A stretch of DNA of 64,000 bases from the NCBI GenBank assembly GCA_040878035.1, contig JBBDMX010000094.1, positions 1-64,000 of the forward strand, written 5' to 3'. A program made the position numbers and the translations under genes. The stretch is from JBBDMX01 sp040878035. Lineage in GTDB: Bacteria > Planctomycetota > Phycisphaerae > Phycisphaerales > Phycisphaeraceae. The notes below the pieces were generated by a model. It ran no database searches, was not told the DNA's origin, and was given only the letters and a program-made list of their open reading frames with translations. This document shows positions 34,375-42,016 of this stretch, piece by piece (within the stretch, counting starts at the first letter, position 1; every line of letters starts with the position of its first letter).

Positions 34375-37011
34375 TCACCGCCACTCATGCCTCGGATACC
34401 TTCGCCGCAGTTCGTTTCGCAGCGTCGGATACAGCACCGACCAGAATCGCGCCAGATCATCCGTGACCTGCACGGGGCGGAAGTTGGGGCCGAGGATTTC
34501 CAGCAGTACGGGCACGCGGCCGGCGGCGACGCGTGGCGAATCGGTCAGGCCGTAGAGGTCTTGGATCTTGGCGCGTCCGCGTGGCCGGGCGCCGGGGGCA
34601 GCCGGGTCTGCCGGATATGCGACTTTCATCCGCCAGCCGCCGGGCAGCGCGATTTCGGCCGCCGCCAGTTCCTCCACCTGCCGCTGCTCCTCCCATGACA
34701 GCGCGTTCCGCACCGCGTCGAGCACCGGCCGGCCTTTCACGTGGCTCCACTGCGTCGCGCCCGACACGATCTCGTGCAGAATGATTCGCCGGTCATCGTC
34801 GCCATAGGTGATCAACTGGCGCTGGGGAAAATGATGGGCTACGAACCGCGTGCGCGCAATCCATTGCTCGACCTTCTCATCCCACCGTTCCAGTTGCAGC
34901 CTGCCCGCCGCGATCTGCTCGACAAGCAAGTCCGCGGCGGCGGCAGGATCGACCTGCGAGCGCGTGATCCGATCCAATGCCACGTCCATGTAGCGCCGCT
35001 CTTCGTGCTCCTCGACAAGCTGTGTCGCCTCGTTCCACACCGTCTGTTTCACGCGCTGTACATGCTGCGGATGCGCCTCGGCCAGCCAACTCGCTTCAAG
35101 CTCACTGACCAGCGACAGCACCGTTTCCACGCTGTCGCCGCGATTGGGCGCGCGCGGCATGGAGCGGCCCAATTCGCGCACATCCAGCGCCAACAGCGGC
35201 CCGACCTGTTTCGCCACGCTCTGTCGGTCCAGTGTGACTCGCTTCTGGCCCGGCATGGCGCAGCCCAGACTCTCGCGGTTGCGCCGCACCGCCACATGAT
35301 CCGGGTACGCCACCAGCAGGCACTTGATCAGCTCATCGGTGTCGCCCGGCTGATCCAGCGGCAGGTCATGCCGGCGACACAACTCGATGAACTGCCGATG
35401 GGCGCGGTCGACATCCCGTGCCGCGTGCAAGTTGACGCCGGCATTCGCACACACCGATGGTGCGAATCGCGCCCGGGCGGCAGCCTCAAAGCACCGCTCC
35501 AGCACCGCCAGGTCCGAGGCATGCGCGTCGCCGGCCTCGGCCAATGGCGCCGTGGCAGGCCCTGACGTGATGTCGCGCTCGCTGATCAGCGCCGCCCACA
35601 GCGTGGCCCGTCGAAGGCAGCCGCGCTGCGCTGCCGCCAGCAGCATGCGCGACAACCGCGGGTGCAGCGGAAATGTGGCCATTGTCTGGCCCACGTCCGT
35701 GATCCTGACCGATGCGTCGATCGCGCCCAGCGCGGTCAGCAACGCGGTGGCGCGATCCAGCGCCATCGCCTGCGGCGGCTGATACCAGGGAAACGCCCGC
35801 ACATCCGCCACGCCCATCGACAGCAGATGCAGCATCGCCTCCGCCAGATCGACGCGCAGAATCTCCGGCGTATCGTGCGCCGCTCGCCCACGCTGCTCCA
35901 TCTCCATCCACAGTCGCCGGCACGTGCCCGGCGCGGTGCGCCCCGCGCGACCGGCACGCTGCGTCGCCGAGGCCTGACTGATCGGCTCGATCAGCAGCAC
36001 GTTGATCCCACGCCGCGCATCATAGCGATGCACCCGCGCCAGTCCGCTGTCGATCACGTGGCCCACGCCGGGGATGGTGATCGAGGTCTCGGCGACGTTG
36101 GTCGCCACGATCACCTTGCGTCGATCGCAAGATCCCACCGCCGCGTCCTGCTGCTCGGCGGGCAGAGAACCGTGCAACGGGAACAGCGCCACCGATTCGC
36201 CCGCTGCGCCCGCGCTGCGCCGACACGCCTCGATCGTCCGTCGAATCTCATATGCGCCCGGCATGAACACCAGCACGTCCCGCGCCGTCCCCACGGCCAG
36301 TGTGGCGTTCTTATCCCCTGTCCCTTCCGAGGGAGACTCCCGGAAGGGCAGGGGTGAGGGTGCTTGGCCTGGTTGCACGCCATCGTCTTCCACCACCTCC
36401 CGCACCGCCTCGGCCGCCAGTTCCCACATCGGCTTCTGCGCTCGCGTCGTTAGATAGCTCACATCCACCGCATGCAACCGCCCGCCGGCCTCCACGGCGG
36501 TGCACTGGAGATACTCCGCCACCGCCGCGGCATCGAGCGTAGCCGACATCACCACCAGCCGCAGGTCCGGCCGATGCCCTTCCTGCAACTGCTTCACCAG
36601 CACCAGCGCCATATCCGCTGCGATGCTCCGCTCGTGAAACTCATCGAGCACCACCGCCCCGATCCGCCGCAGCATCGGATCGCCCTGAAGCATGCGCAGG
36701 AACACGCCCTCGGTCATGAAGACGATGCGTGATGCCGCGCTGACTTGCCGTTCATGGCGAGTGACAAAGCCGATGGTCTGCCCCAACGCCTCGCCGCACT
36801 CGTGCGCCACCCGTGCCGCCACCAGCCGCGCCGCCAGGCGGCGCGGCTGGAGCACGACGATCCGCTGCCCGTCCGCCACCAGTCCGCCGCGCAGCAACAT
36901 CGGTGGCACCTGTGTCGTCTTGCCCGACCCCGTCGGCGCCGTAAGCACCAGCCGCCGCCCCTCCCGCAGCGCCTCGACGATCCGCGATTCGATTTCCAGA
37001 ACCGGTAACAT
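34375..37011 (-). CDS. hrpB: HrpB-type ATP-dependent DExH-box RNA helicase
   Basis: An 878-residue helicase. Motifs in order: Walker A APTGSGKTTQ (about residue 25), LQPRRLAARLVA, DEFHERS, MSATLD, VATNVAETSITIPGVGHVID and QRAGRAGR, then the HrpB C-terminal domains. HrpB helicases are common in bacteria and their RNA targets are mostly unknown. Near residues 216-233 the chain has an insertion (PSPLPFRESPSEGTGDKN) encoded by a half copy of the dispersed hairpin element, between the first and second RecA domains. It neighbours the Ro/RtcBA region but is transcribed away from it. Confidence 0.92.
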   Translation of the reverse strand: MLPVLEIESRIVEALREGRRLVLTAPTGSGKTTQVPPMLLRGGLVADGQRIVVLQPRRLAARLVAARVAHECGEALGQTIGFVTRHERQVSAASRIVFMTEGVFLRMLQGDPMLRRIGAVVLDEFHERSIAADMALVLVKQLQEGHRPDLRLVVMSATLDAAAVAEYLQCTAVEAGGRLHAVDVSYLTTRAQKPMWELAAEAVREVVEDDGVQPGQAPSPLPFRESPSEGTGDKNATLAVGTARDVLVFMPGAYEIRRTIEACRRSAGAAGESVALFPLHGSLPAEQQDAAVGSCDRRKVIVATNVAETSITIPGVGHVIDSGLARVHRYDARRGINVLLIEPISQASATQRAGRAGRTAPGTCRRLWMEMEQRGRAAHDTPEILRVDLAEAMLHLLSMGVADVRAFPWYQPPQAMALDRATALLTALGAIDASVRITDVGQTMATFPLHPRLSRMLLAAAQRGCLRRATLWAALISERDITSGPATAPLAEAGDAHASDLAVLERCFEAAARARFAPSVCANAGVNLHAARDVDRAHRQFIELCRRHDLPLDQPGDTDELIKCLLVAYPDHVAVRRNRESLGCAMPGQKRVTLDRQSVAKQVGPLLALDVRELGRSMPRAPNRGDSVETVLSLVSELEASWLAEAHPQHVQRVKQTVWNEATQLVEEHEERRYMDVALDRITRSQVDPAAAADLLVEQIAAGRLQLERWDEKVEQWIARTRFVAHHFPQRQLITYGDDDRRIILHEIVSGATQWSHVKGRPVLDAVRNALSWEEQRQVEELAAAEIALPGGWRMKVAYPADPAAPGARPRGRAKIQDLYGLTDSPRVAAGRVPVLLEILGPNFRPVQVTDDLARFWSVLYPTLRNELRRRYPRHEWR
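36315..36360. repeat. dispersed hairpin element, half copy E (inside hrpB)
   Basis: A single hairpin unit, CCCTGTCCCTTCCGAGGGAG with the complementary GGAAGGGCAGGGG and the GTGAGGG tail, in frame in the helicase gene. The facing second unit of copies A-D is absent. The encoded peptide is rich in Pro, Ser and Gly, fitting a surface loop. Confidence 0.65.
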
Positions 37012-37229
37012 GGTCGGATCATAGCCGCCCGGCGATCTGGCGATTGCGGTGGTTTGGCGAAGTGAGGATTTGTCTCAACTCGTCGATCGCCAAATCTCCC
37101 GATCGCCAAAGCGTGTCACGGGTGCATGCAGGATCCCGGGCAAATCGCCGTTGAGCAGCTGCTGATGTCGAACGTACCGATCACCGGGCACGCCATCGGC
37201 TGCGCCGGACGCTACCCCGGCGGGAACAC

Positions 37230-38243
37230 GTGCCGCAACACCTTGGCGACCTCTTCTCCCGCAAAATCGGATATCCGGACACATGTCAGCCCCCCTCCCC
37301 TCCCCCGCGCAATGCAGGTGCAACCAGCGTGCCGTTTCAGATGCTGACCGCACTGGATCTGGCCGCATGGGAGTGGAAGGCCATCGCTCGTCATGCCCCC
37401 TGGCAGATGACGCGCATGAACCTCAACACGTTCCAGCGCCACGGCGTATTCGACGATGCCGACTTGGTTGGCCTCGTGGCGGATCGGCTGCGCGATGCTC
37501 AACTGGTGCGCCAGGCCCGCGCTTTCCCGTACCAGTTGCTGGCGGCCTACACGGCAGCCGTGAACCAGTTACCCCTGCCGATCACCGAGGCGTTGCAGGA
37601 CGCGATGGAAATCGCGGTGAGCAACGTGCCGGCCGTGACGGGCAAGGTCTGCGTCTTTCCCGACGTCTCGGGTTCGATGCAGTCGCCGGTGACCGGCTTC
37701 CGCAAGGGTTCGACCACGGCGGTGCGCTGCATCGATGTGGCGGCGCTGGTGGCGGCGCTGGTGGCGGCGGCGGTATTGCGGCAGAATCGCGACGCCCTGA
37801 TCCTGCCGTTCTCCGACAGGGTCGTGCCCGTGTCACTTAACCCGCGCGATTCGGTGATGACCAACGCCTCCACGCTGGCGTCGCTGCCTTCGGGCGGCAC
37901 CAACTGCTCGGCGCCGCTGGCGGAACTCAACGCCCGACACGCTGAGGCCGACCTGGTGATCTATGTGTCGGATAACCAGTCGTGGATCGAGACGGCGTGC
38001 CAGCCGGCCGTCGGCCCCACCGCCACGATGAAGCAGTGGGAACGCTTCAAGCGGCATAACCCGCGAGCCCGGATGATCTGCATCGACCTCCAGCCCTACG
38101 GTTCGACGCAGGCGGCTGAGTCGGGCGAGGTGTTCAATGTCGGCGGCTTCTCGGACCAAGTGTTTGACCTGATCGCCGCCGTCGCCGCCGGCCAGACGAC
38201 CCAGGGCTACTGGGTCCAGCAGATCGAGGCGGTCTCGATCTGA
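37230..38243 (+). CDS. rsr: Ro60/Rsr (TROVE) protein, N-terminally truncated
   Basis: The recognisable part starts at VPFQMLTALD (GTG at 37329) and matches the second half of Ro60: WQMTRMNLNTFQRHGVF, ARAFPYQLLAAYTAA, ALQDAMEIAVSNVP, then a VWA domain with MIDAS DVSGSM, the Thr of GGTNCSAPLAEL and the Asp of YVSDNQSW. Full-length Ro proteins have roughly 500 or more residues; here most of the HEAT-repeat ring is missing, and only ~320 bases separate this gene from hrpB. The first ~33 codons are not family-like, so the true start is uncertain (GTG 37230, GTG 37329 or ATG 37341). Ro60 binds Y RNAs and misfolded RNA. The next genes fit: two Y-like RNAs, rtcB, rtcA. Confidence 0.85.
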   Translation: MPQHLGDLFSRKIGYPDTCQPPSPPPRNAGATSVPFQMLTALDLAAWEWKAIARHAPWQMTRMNLNTFQRHGVFDDADLVGLVADRLRDAQLVRQARAFPYQLLAAYTAAVNQLPLPITEALQDAMEIAVSNVPAVTGKVCVFPDVSGSMQSPVTGFRKGSTTAVRCIDVAALVAALVAAAVLRQNRDALILPFSDRVVPVSLNPRDSVMTNASTLASLPSGGTNCSAPLAELNARHAEADLVIYVSDNQSWIETACQPAVGPTATMKQWERFKRHNPRARMICIDLQPYGSTQAAESGEVFNVGGFSDQVFDLIAAVAAGQTTQGYWVQQIEAVSI

Positions 38244-38310
38244 CACATAGCAACCCGGTGGGCGCCGTTTCGCGGCGGCGCCCACTCGCCGTATTGTTTG
38301 GAGTGTGTCA
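38241..38310 (+). other. structured 3' end of rsr: nested hairpin
   Basis: TGACACA, which contains the rsr stop codon (38241-38247), can pair with TGTGTCA (38304-38310). Inside is a perfect 9-base hairpin GTGGGCGCC/GGCGCCCAC (38258-38266 with 38277-38285). It lies directly before the first Y-like RNA. It could be a terminator, a processing signal, or part of the RNA itself; a weak T-rich stretch (TATTGTTTGG) follows the inner stem. Confidence 0.5.
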
Positions 38311-38325
38311 CGATGGATTCCGGGA

Positions 38326-38444
38326 CGTGACGAATGCCGGCGAAACTACATGTTGCGGGTTCGAGTCCCGCCGGCTCCTTTGCCCGATGCAGGGGCCGTA
38401 GCTCAAATGGTAGAGCGTTCGTTTCGCCAATTCTCGTCGTCACG
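38326..38444 (+). ncRNA. Y RNA (YrlA-like) 1 with circularly permuted tRNA domain
   Basis: Read 5' to 3', the parts are: outer helix CGTGACGA (38326-38333) with TCGTCACG (38437-38444); internal loop ATGCC / AATTCTCG; inner helix GGCGAAAC (38339-38346) with GTTTCGCC (38421-38428); T-arm GCGGG-TTCGAGT-CCCGC (38355-38371); acceptor helix CGGCTCC (38372-38378) with GGGGCCG (38392-38398), closed by a 13-base loop; TA at the tRNA 8-9 place; D-arm GCTC-AAATGGTA-GAGC (38401-38416). T-arm precedes D-arm, so the domain is a permuted tRNA whose anticodon stem is replaced by the 5'/3' helix. Known YrlA-type Y RNAs have a Ro-binding stem plus a tRNA-like domain; that name rests on fold and context. Exact transcript ends are unknown. 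Confidence 0.83.
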
Positions 38445-38504
38445 CTTGTTTATTAAGGTTCCTGTCGCTCGTAGCTATGGGGCCAAATCGTAGCAGTGAA
38501 TCCT

Positions 38505-38630
38505 GGAAGCGAATGCCCGAGGAACTACATTGATTCGTCGGTGCGGGTTCGAGTCCCGCCGCCGGTCCCATGGATCGGCGTAGCTCAACGGTAGAGCAAC
38601 GGAAATGTTTCTCACCCCCTTGTCGCTTCC
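38505..38630 (+). ncRNA. Y RNA (YrlA-like) 2 with circularly permuted tRNA domain
   Basis: Same plan as the first copy: outer helix GGAAGCGA (38505-38512) with TCGCTTCC (38623-38630); internal loop ATGCCC / ACCCCCTTG; inner helix GAGGAAC (38519-38525) with GTTTCTC (38607-38613), one G-U pair; T-arm GCGGG-TTCGAGT-CCCGC (38543-38559); acceptor helix CGCCGGT (38560-38566) with ATCGGCG (38574-38580) closed by a 7-base loop; TA; D-arm GCTC-AACGGTA-GAGC (38583-38597). Helix sequences differ from copy 1 on both strands yet still pair, while CGAATGCC, ACTACAT and the T-loop are conserved. The segment before the T-arm is nine bases longer than in copy 1. It ends about 47 bases before rtcB. Confidence 0.83.
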
Positions 38631-38677
38631 ATATTCTGGTATCACTCCCGTCAGTCCTTCACGCCAGGCAGATCAAC

Positions 38678-40177
38678 ATGAACGACCAGCGCCCCGCCAT
38701 CATCGAAACCGGCCCCGCCACGGGCATCCTGCCCCAGCGCAACGACGCCGGCAAGCCCATCACCGTCATCGGCACGCCCGCCATCCGCGCCGGCTTTGAC
38801 GCCACCTGCCTTCAGCAGGCGCTCAACGCCCGTTCGGGGCCGGGCGTGACCGAACTGATCCTCAACCCCGACGGCCACGCCGGCTATGGTGCGCCGGTCG
38901 GCTGTGTGCTGGTTTCGCCCACGCATATTTACCCCGGCCCCGTCGGCGTGGACATCAAGTGCTCGATGTCGCTGCTGCAACTCGATGCGCCGGCTGGCGC
39001 GGTCAACGATCGCCAGACCCGCCGGGCGGTGATCGACGCCATCCTGGAGCGCACGCCCACCGGTGCCGGCCAGGGCCAGCGTTCGGCCAAGAAGTCGCGC
39101 AAGGTCGATTCCAAGCTCGGCACACTGGCCGTCACGCACGGGGCGGCGCCGGAAGTCTGTGCCGCGCTAGGCATTCCCGAGCACTGGGCCGGCCGCTGCG
39201 AGGATGCGTTCCATTTTGGCCATGACGGCAAGGTCGATTCGCTCGAATCGCGCCTGGACCAGATGCTCGCCGGCCCCGTCCTGCGCAACTTCGACGACAA
39301 AATGCGCCAGCTTGGCTCCTACGGCGGGGGTAACCACTTTGGCGAGTGCGAGATCGTCACCGTGGCCGACAACGACCGCGCCCGCAAGGCCGCGGAAGTC
39401 TTTGGCCTGCGCGACGGCCACGTCGCCTTCCTCTCCCACTGCGGCTCGCGCGGGTTTGGCAACATTCTGGCCTCGCACCAGTTCAAGGCCCTCCAGGCCC
39501 ACTTCGACAACTGGTCCATTCCCCTTCCGGGGAACGACCGCGAGCTGGTCTACGCGCCGCTGGGCACACCCGAGGCCGATGCGTACCTGGACGACCTGGC
39601 CCTGGGCGCCAACTTCGCCACGGTCAACCATCTGCTGATCAACGCCCTGGTGCTCGAAGCATTCCAGCAGGTCCTGCCAGGGGTCAAGGGCGATCTGGTG
39701 TACTTCATCAGCCACAACGTTGCCCGGCCGGAGGTGGTCGATGGCCACCCGGCGTGGGTGCATCGCAAGGGCGCGACACGTGCGTTTCCCGCCGGGCATT
39801 TCTCGCTGCGTGACACGCCGTTCTACGAGACCGGTCATCCGATCCTGCTGCCGGGCAATCCGCGTGACGGCAGCGTGGTCATGGTCGCCGATGAAGGCGC
39901 GCTCAAGTCGTGCTACTCGGTGAACCACGGCGCCGGCCGCTGCATGGGCCGCAAGGCCGCGGCGCGTGCCCTGGATCAGGCGACGGTGGACGCCGAACTC
40001 GAAGCCGACGACATCCTGCACAACGGCCGCAAGTACCCCATCGACGAAGCACCGGCGGCGTACAAGGACTTCAACGAGGTGCTGCGCTCGGTGAAGGAGG
40101 CGGGATTAGCGAGCGAAGTGGCGCGACTCAAGGCGCGATTCGTGATTAAGGATGCGGCGAGTCCAGCGGACGATTGA
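38678..40177 (+). CDS. rtcB: RtcB RNA ligase
   Basis: A 499-residue GTP- and manganese-dependent RNA ligase joining 2',3'-cyclic phosphate (or 3'-phosphate) to 5'-OH ends. Family motifs: NPDGHAGYGAPVGCVL, GPVGVDIKCSMSLLQ (metal Cys), YGGGNHFGECEIV, SHCGSRGFGNILASHQ, ISHNVARPE with WVHRKGATRAFPAGH, and the guanylylated His in YSVNHGAGRCMGRKAAAR. I start at the ATG at 38678, after the second Y-like RNA; the upstream open frame is that RNA. It is longer than the ~400-residue enterobacterial form. It is expected to reseal RNAs cut by endonucleases, with RtcA converting 3'-phosphates to cyclic ends. Confidence 0.95.
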   Translation: MNDQRPAIIETGPATGILPQRNDAGKPITVIGTPAIRAGFDATCLQQALNARSGPGVTELILNPDGHAGYGAPVGCVLVSPTHIYPGPVGVDIKCSMSLLQLDAPAGAVNDRQTRRAVIDAILERTPTGAGQGQRSAKKSRKVDSKLGTLAVTHGAAPEVCAALGIPEHWAGRCEDAFHFGHDGKVDSLESRLDQMLAGPVLRNFDDKMRQLGSYGGGNHFGECEIVTVADNDRARKAAEVFGLRDGHVAFLSHCGSRGFGNILASHQFKALQAHFDNWSIPLPGNDRELVYAPLGTPEADAYLDDLALGANFATVNHLLINALVLEAFQQVLPGVKGDLVYFISHNVARPEVVDGHPAWVHRKGATRAFPAGHFSLRDTPFYETGHPILLPGNPRDGSVVMVADEGALKSCYSVNHGAGRCMGRKAAARALDQATVDAELEADDILHNGRKYPIDEAPAAYKDFNEVLRSVKEAGLASEVARLKARFVIKDAASPADD

Positions 40178-40204
40178 AGCGGCGAACAATTAGGTACCCG
40201 ACAC

Positions 40205-40864
40205 ATGAGTAAGTTGCCAAAGAGTTCACCGGAATTGCACCAGCAACTGGAGGCGCTCCAGCTTCAGGCGTTTCAAATGCACACGCGATGGACCATGTGG
40301 AAACAGTTATTTGCACGCGGGCGCGCTCGACGTGAGTTCCTATCTTCTACAGCGGACAATTTTTTCCTTTACGTAGATGCAAGCTTTCGTGATTGTGTTT
40401 GGATGTCCCTCTGTCGTCTCACCGATCCGGACAAATCGAATCTGACTATCTCACGAGCACTGACAACCGTTGGTTATTCGCTCAAACCGCGCCAGAGAAG
40501 ATGGCAACTTGCAGCGCTCAAAGTCTTGTCATCGAGTATGACCACCATCCGCCAAATCCGAAACCGCCGTTTGGGTCACAACGATCTCTCGACGGCAACG
40601 GGCAAGAGAACCCTGTCGCGTGTTGAGTATCGAGTTACCGACCGCGCCGTCTACTGCGCAATCGAGCTCATCCGGAGTATCGATATCACTGCTCGCTCAT
40701 CATGTGCAAGCTACATCATCATGGGAGGAGGTGATTCTCTTGTGCAGAAGCTTCGTTGTGGTCATGAATTCTGGCGCATGATGTCACAACGCAAAGTGCC
40801 GCCACCTTCATGGCTCGGTCGTGGCTGTCCGGACCCAGAACTGGCACGGCGCAACAAAACGTAA
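40205..40864 (+). CDS. HEPN (AbiU2-like) domain protein inserted between rtcB and rtcA
   Basis: A 219-residue, mostly helical protein. The pattern is that of AbiU2-type HEPN proteins: an N-terminal helix with WTMWKQLF, a central FLYVDASFRDCVWMSLCRLTD, then TTIRQIRNRRLGHNDL, which fits the HEPN Rx4-6H catalytic motif. Many HEPN proteins are metal-independent RNases in toxin or phage-defence systems. Sampled lines of this gene are about 48% G+C against about 67% in rtcB, so it was probably acquired separately. Gaps to rtcB (27 bases) and rtcA (9 bases) imply co-transcription. RNase activity is inferred; a non-catalytic HEPN is possible. Confidence 0.7.
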   Translation: MSKLPKSSPELHQQLEALQLQAFQMHTRWTMWKQLFARGRARREFLSSTADNFFLYVDASFRDCVWMSLCRLTDPDKSNLTISRALTTVGYSLKPRQRRWQLAALKVLSSSMTTIRQIRNRRLGHNDLSTATGKRTLSRVEYRVTDRAVYCAIELIRSIDITARSSCASYIIMGGGDSLVQKLRCGHEFWRMMSQRKVPPPSWLGRGCPDPELARRNKT

Positions 40865-40873
40865 GGAATGCAG

Positions 40874-41890
40874 ATGCTAGCTATCGACGGCTCATTCGGT
40901 GAAGGCGGCGGGCAGATTCTGCGGTCGAGTCTGGCGATGTCGATCTGTACCGGGCAGCCGTTTCACATCGAGAAGATTCGCGCGGGGCGGCAGAAGCCGG
41001 GGCTGATGCGGCAGCATCTGACGGCCGTGAAGGCCGCGGCGGCGGTGTGCGAAGCCAAGGTCGAGGGCGATGCCATCGGCTCGCAGGCGCTTTGGTTTGC
41101 ACCCGGCGCCGTGCGCCCAGGCGATTACACGTTCAGCGTGGGCACGGCCGGCAGCACGACGCTGGTGCTACAGACCGTGTTGCCAGCCCTGCTCACTTCC
41201 GGGGGGCCGAGCAACCTGACACTCGAGGGGGGCACGCACAATCCCTTTGCCCCGCCGTTTGATTTTCTCGTCCATGCGTTCCTGCCGCTGGTCAATCGCA
41301 TGGGGCCGCGCGTCACAGCCGTGCTCGATCGCCCTGGCTTCTATCCGGCCGGCGGCGGGCGGTTCCACGTCGTGATCGAACCGGCCACCAAACTCACCGG
41401 CTTTGATCTGCTGGAGCGTGGCCAGATCAAGTCGCAGAAGGCTCGGGCGATCCTGGCCAATCTGCCGGCTCACATCGGCGATCGTGAGCTTAAGGTGGTC
41501 GCCGATCGCCTGGGCTGGCCGCGTGAATGCCTGAGAGTCGAGCGCGCCGACCACTCTGTCGGCCCGGGGAACCTCCTGACGTTGACCGTCGAGTCGGAGC
41601 ACGTCACCGAAGTATTCACCGGCTTTGGCGAGCGCAATCGCAGTGCCCAAGGCGTCGCGGAGCAGGCGGTGCAGCAGTGCCGGCGCTACCTTGCCGCCGG
41701 TGTTCCTGTGGGTGAGTACCTCACGGACCAACTCCTGCTGCCTATGGCCTTGGCCGGCGCGGGTTCGTTCCGCTGCGCGGGCCTGTCGCGTCACGCTCAG
41801 ACGCACGTCGAATTGATCCATTGGTTCCTGAGCACGCGGGTGACGACCGAATCGCAGGGCAAGTCTGACACGCTCGTGCGGATTGGGTGA
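40874..41890 (+). CDS. rtcA: RNA 3'-terminal phosphate cyclase
   Basis: A 338-residue ATP-dependent enzyme that turns RNA 3'-phosphates into 2',3'-cyclic phosphates. Motifs: LAIDGSFGEGGGQILRSSLAMS at the N-terminus, IRAGRQKPGLMRQHL, FSVGTAGSTTLVLQTVLPAL, GGTHNPFAPPFDF, and the adenylated-His region near the C-terminus (RHAQTHVELIHWFL). I start at the ATG at 40874, six bases after AAGGA; an ATG two codons earlier is too close to it. It forms an operon with rtcB and the HEPN gene, as rtcBA do in enterobacteria with rsr and Y RNAs. Confidence 0.95.
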   Translation: MLAIDGSFGEGGGQILRSSLAMSICTGQPFHIEKIRAGRQKPGLMRQHLTAVKAAAAVCEAKVEGDAIGSQALWFAPGAVRPGDYTFSVGTAGSTTLVLQTVLPALLTSGGPSNLTLEGGTHNPFAPPFDFLVHAFLPLVNRMGPRVTAVLDRPGFYPAGGGRFHVVIEPATKLTGFDLLERGQIKSQKARAILANLPAHIGDRELKVVADRLGWPRECLRVERADHSVGPGNLLTLTVESEHVTEVFTGFGERNRSAQGVAEQAVQQCRRYLAAGVPVGEYLTDQLLLPMALAGAGSFRCAGLSRHAQTHVELIHWFLSTRVTTESQGKSDTLVRIG

Positions 41891-42016
41891 CCCGCGGCGC
41901 GCCCCTACCGGGGGCAATGTAATCGGGGCCCACTTTGGGGTAGGAATCGGCGCGTAAACTGGGCCCACCGCATTGGCCTTTAGGAAGCTGGGAAGCCCTT
42001 AACCAAGCGACCCGCT

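Noticed and set aside
37012..37329. Sigma-54 promoter upstream of rsr, as for the enterobacterial RtcR-controlled operon
   Set aside because: No TGGCAC-N5-TTGC match with correct spacing is visible, and there is no rtcR gene in the window.
38392..38570. A conventional tRNA gene with a very long insert, joining the D-arm at 38401 to the T-arm at 38543
   Set aside because: GGGGCCG could pair with CGGTCCC, but that leaves three extra bases after the T-stem and a ~125-base insert. The permuted fold gives contiguous T-stem and acceptor helices in both copies.
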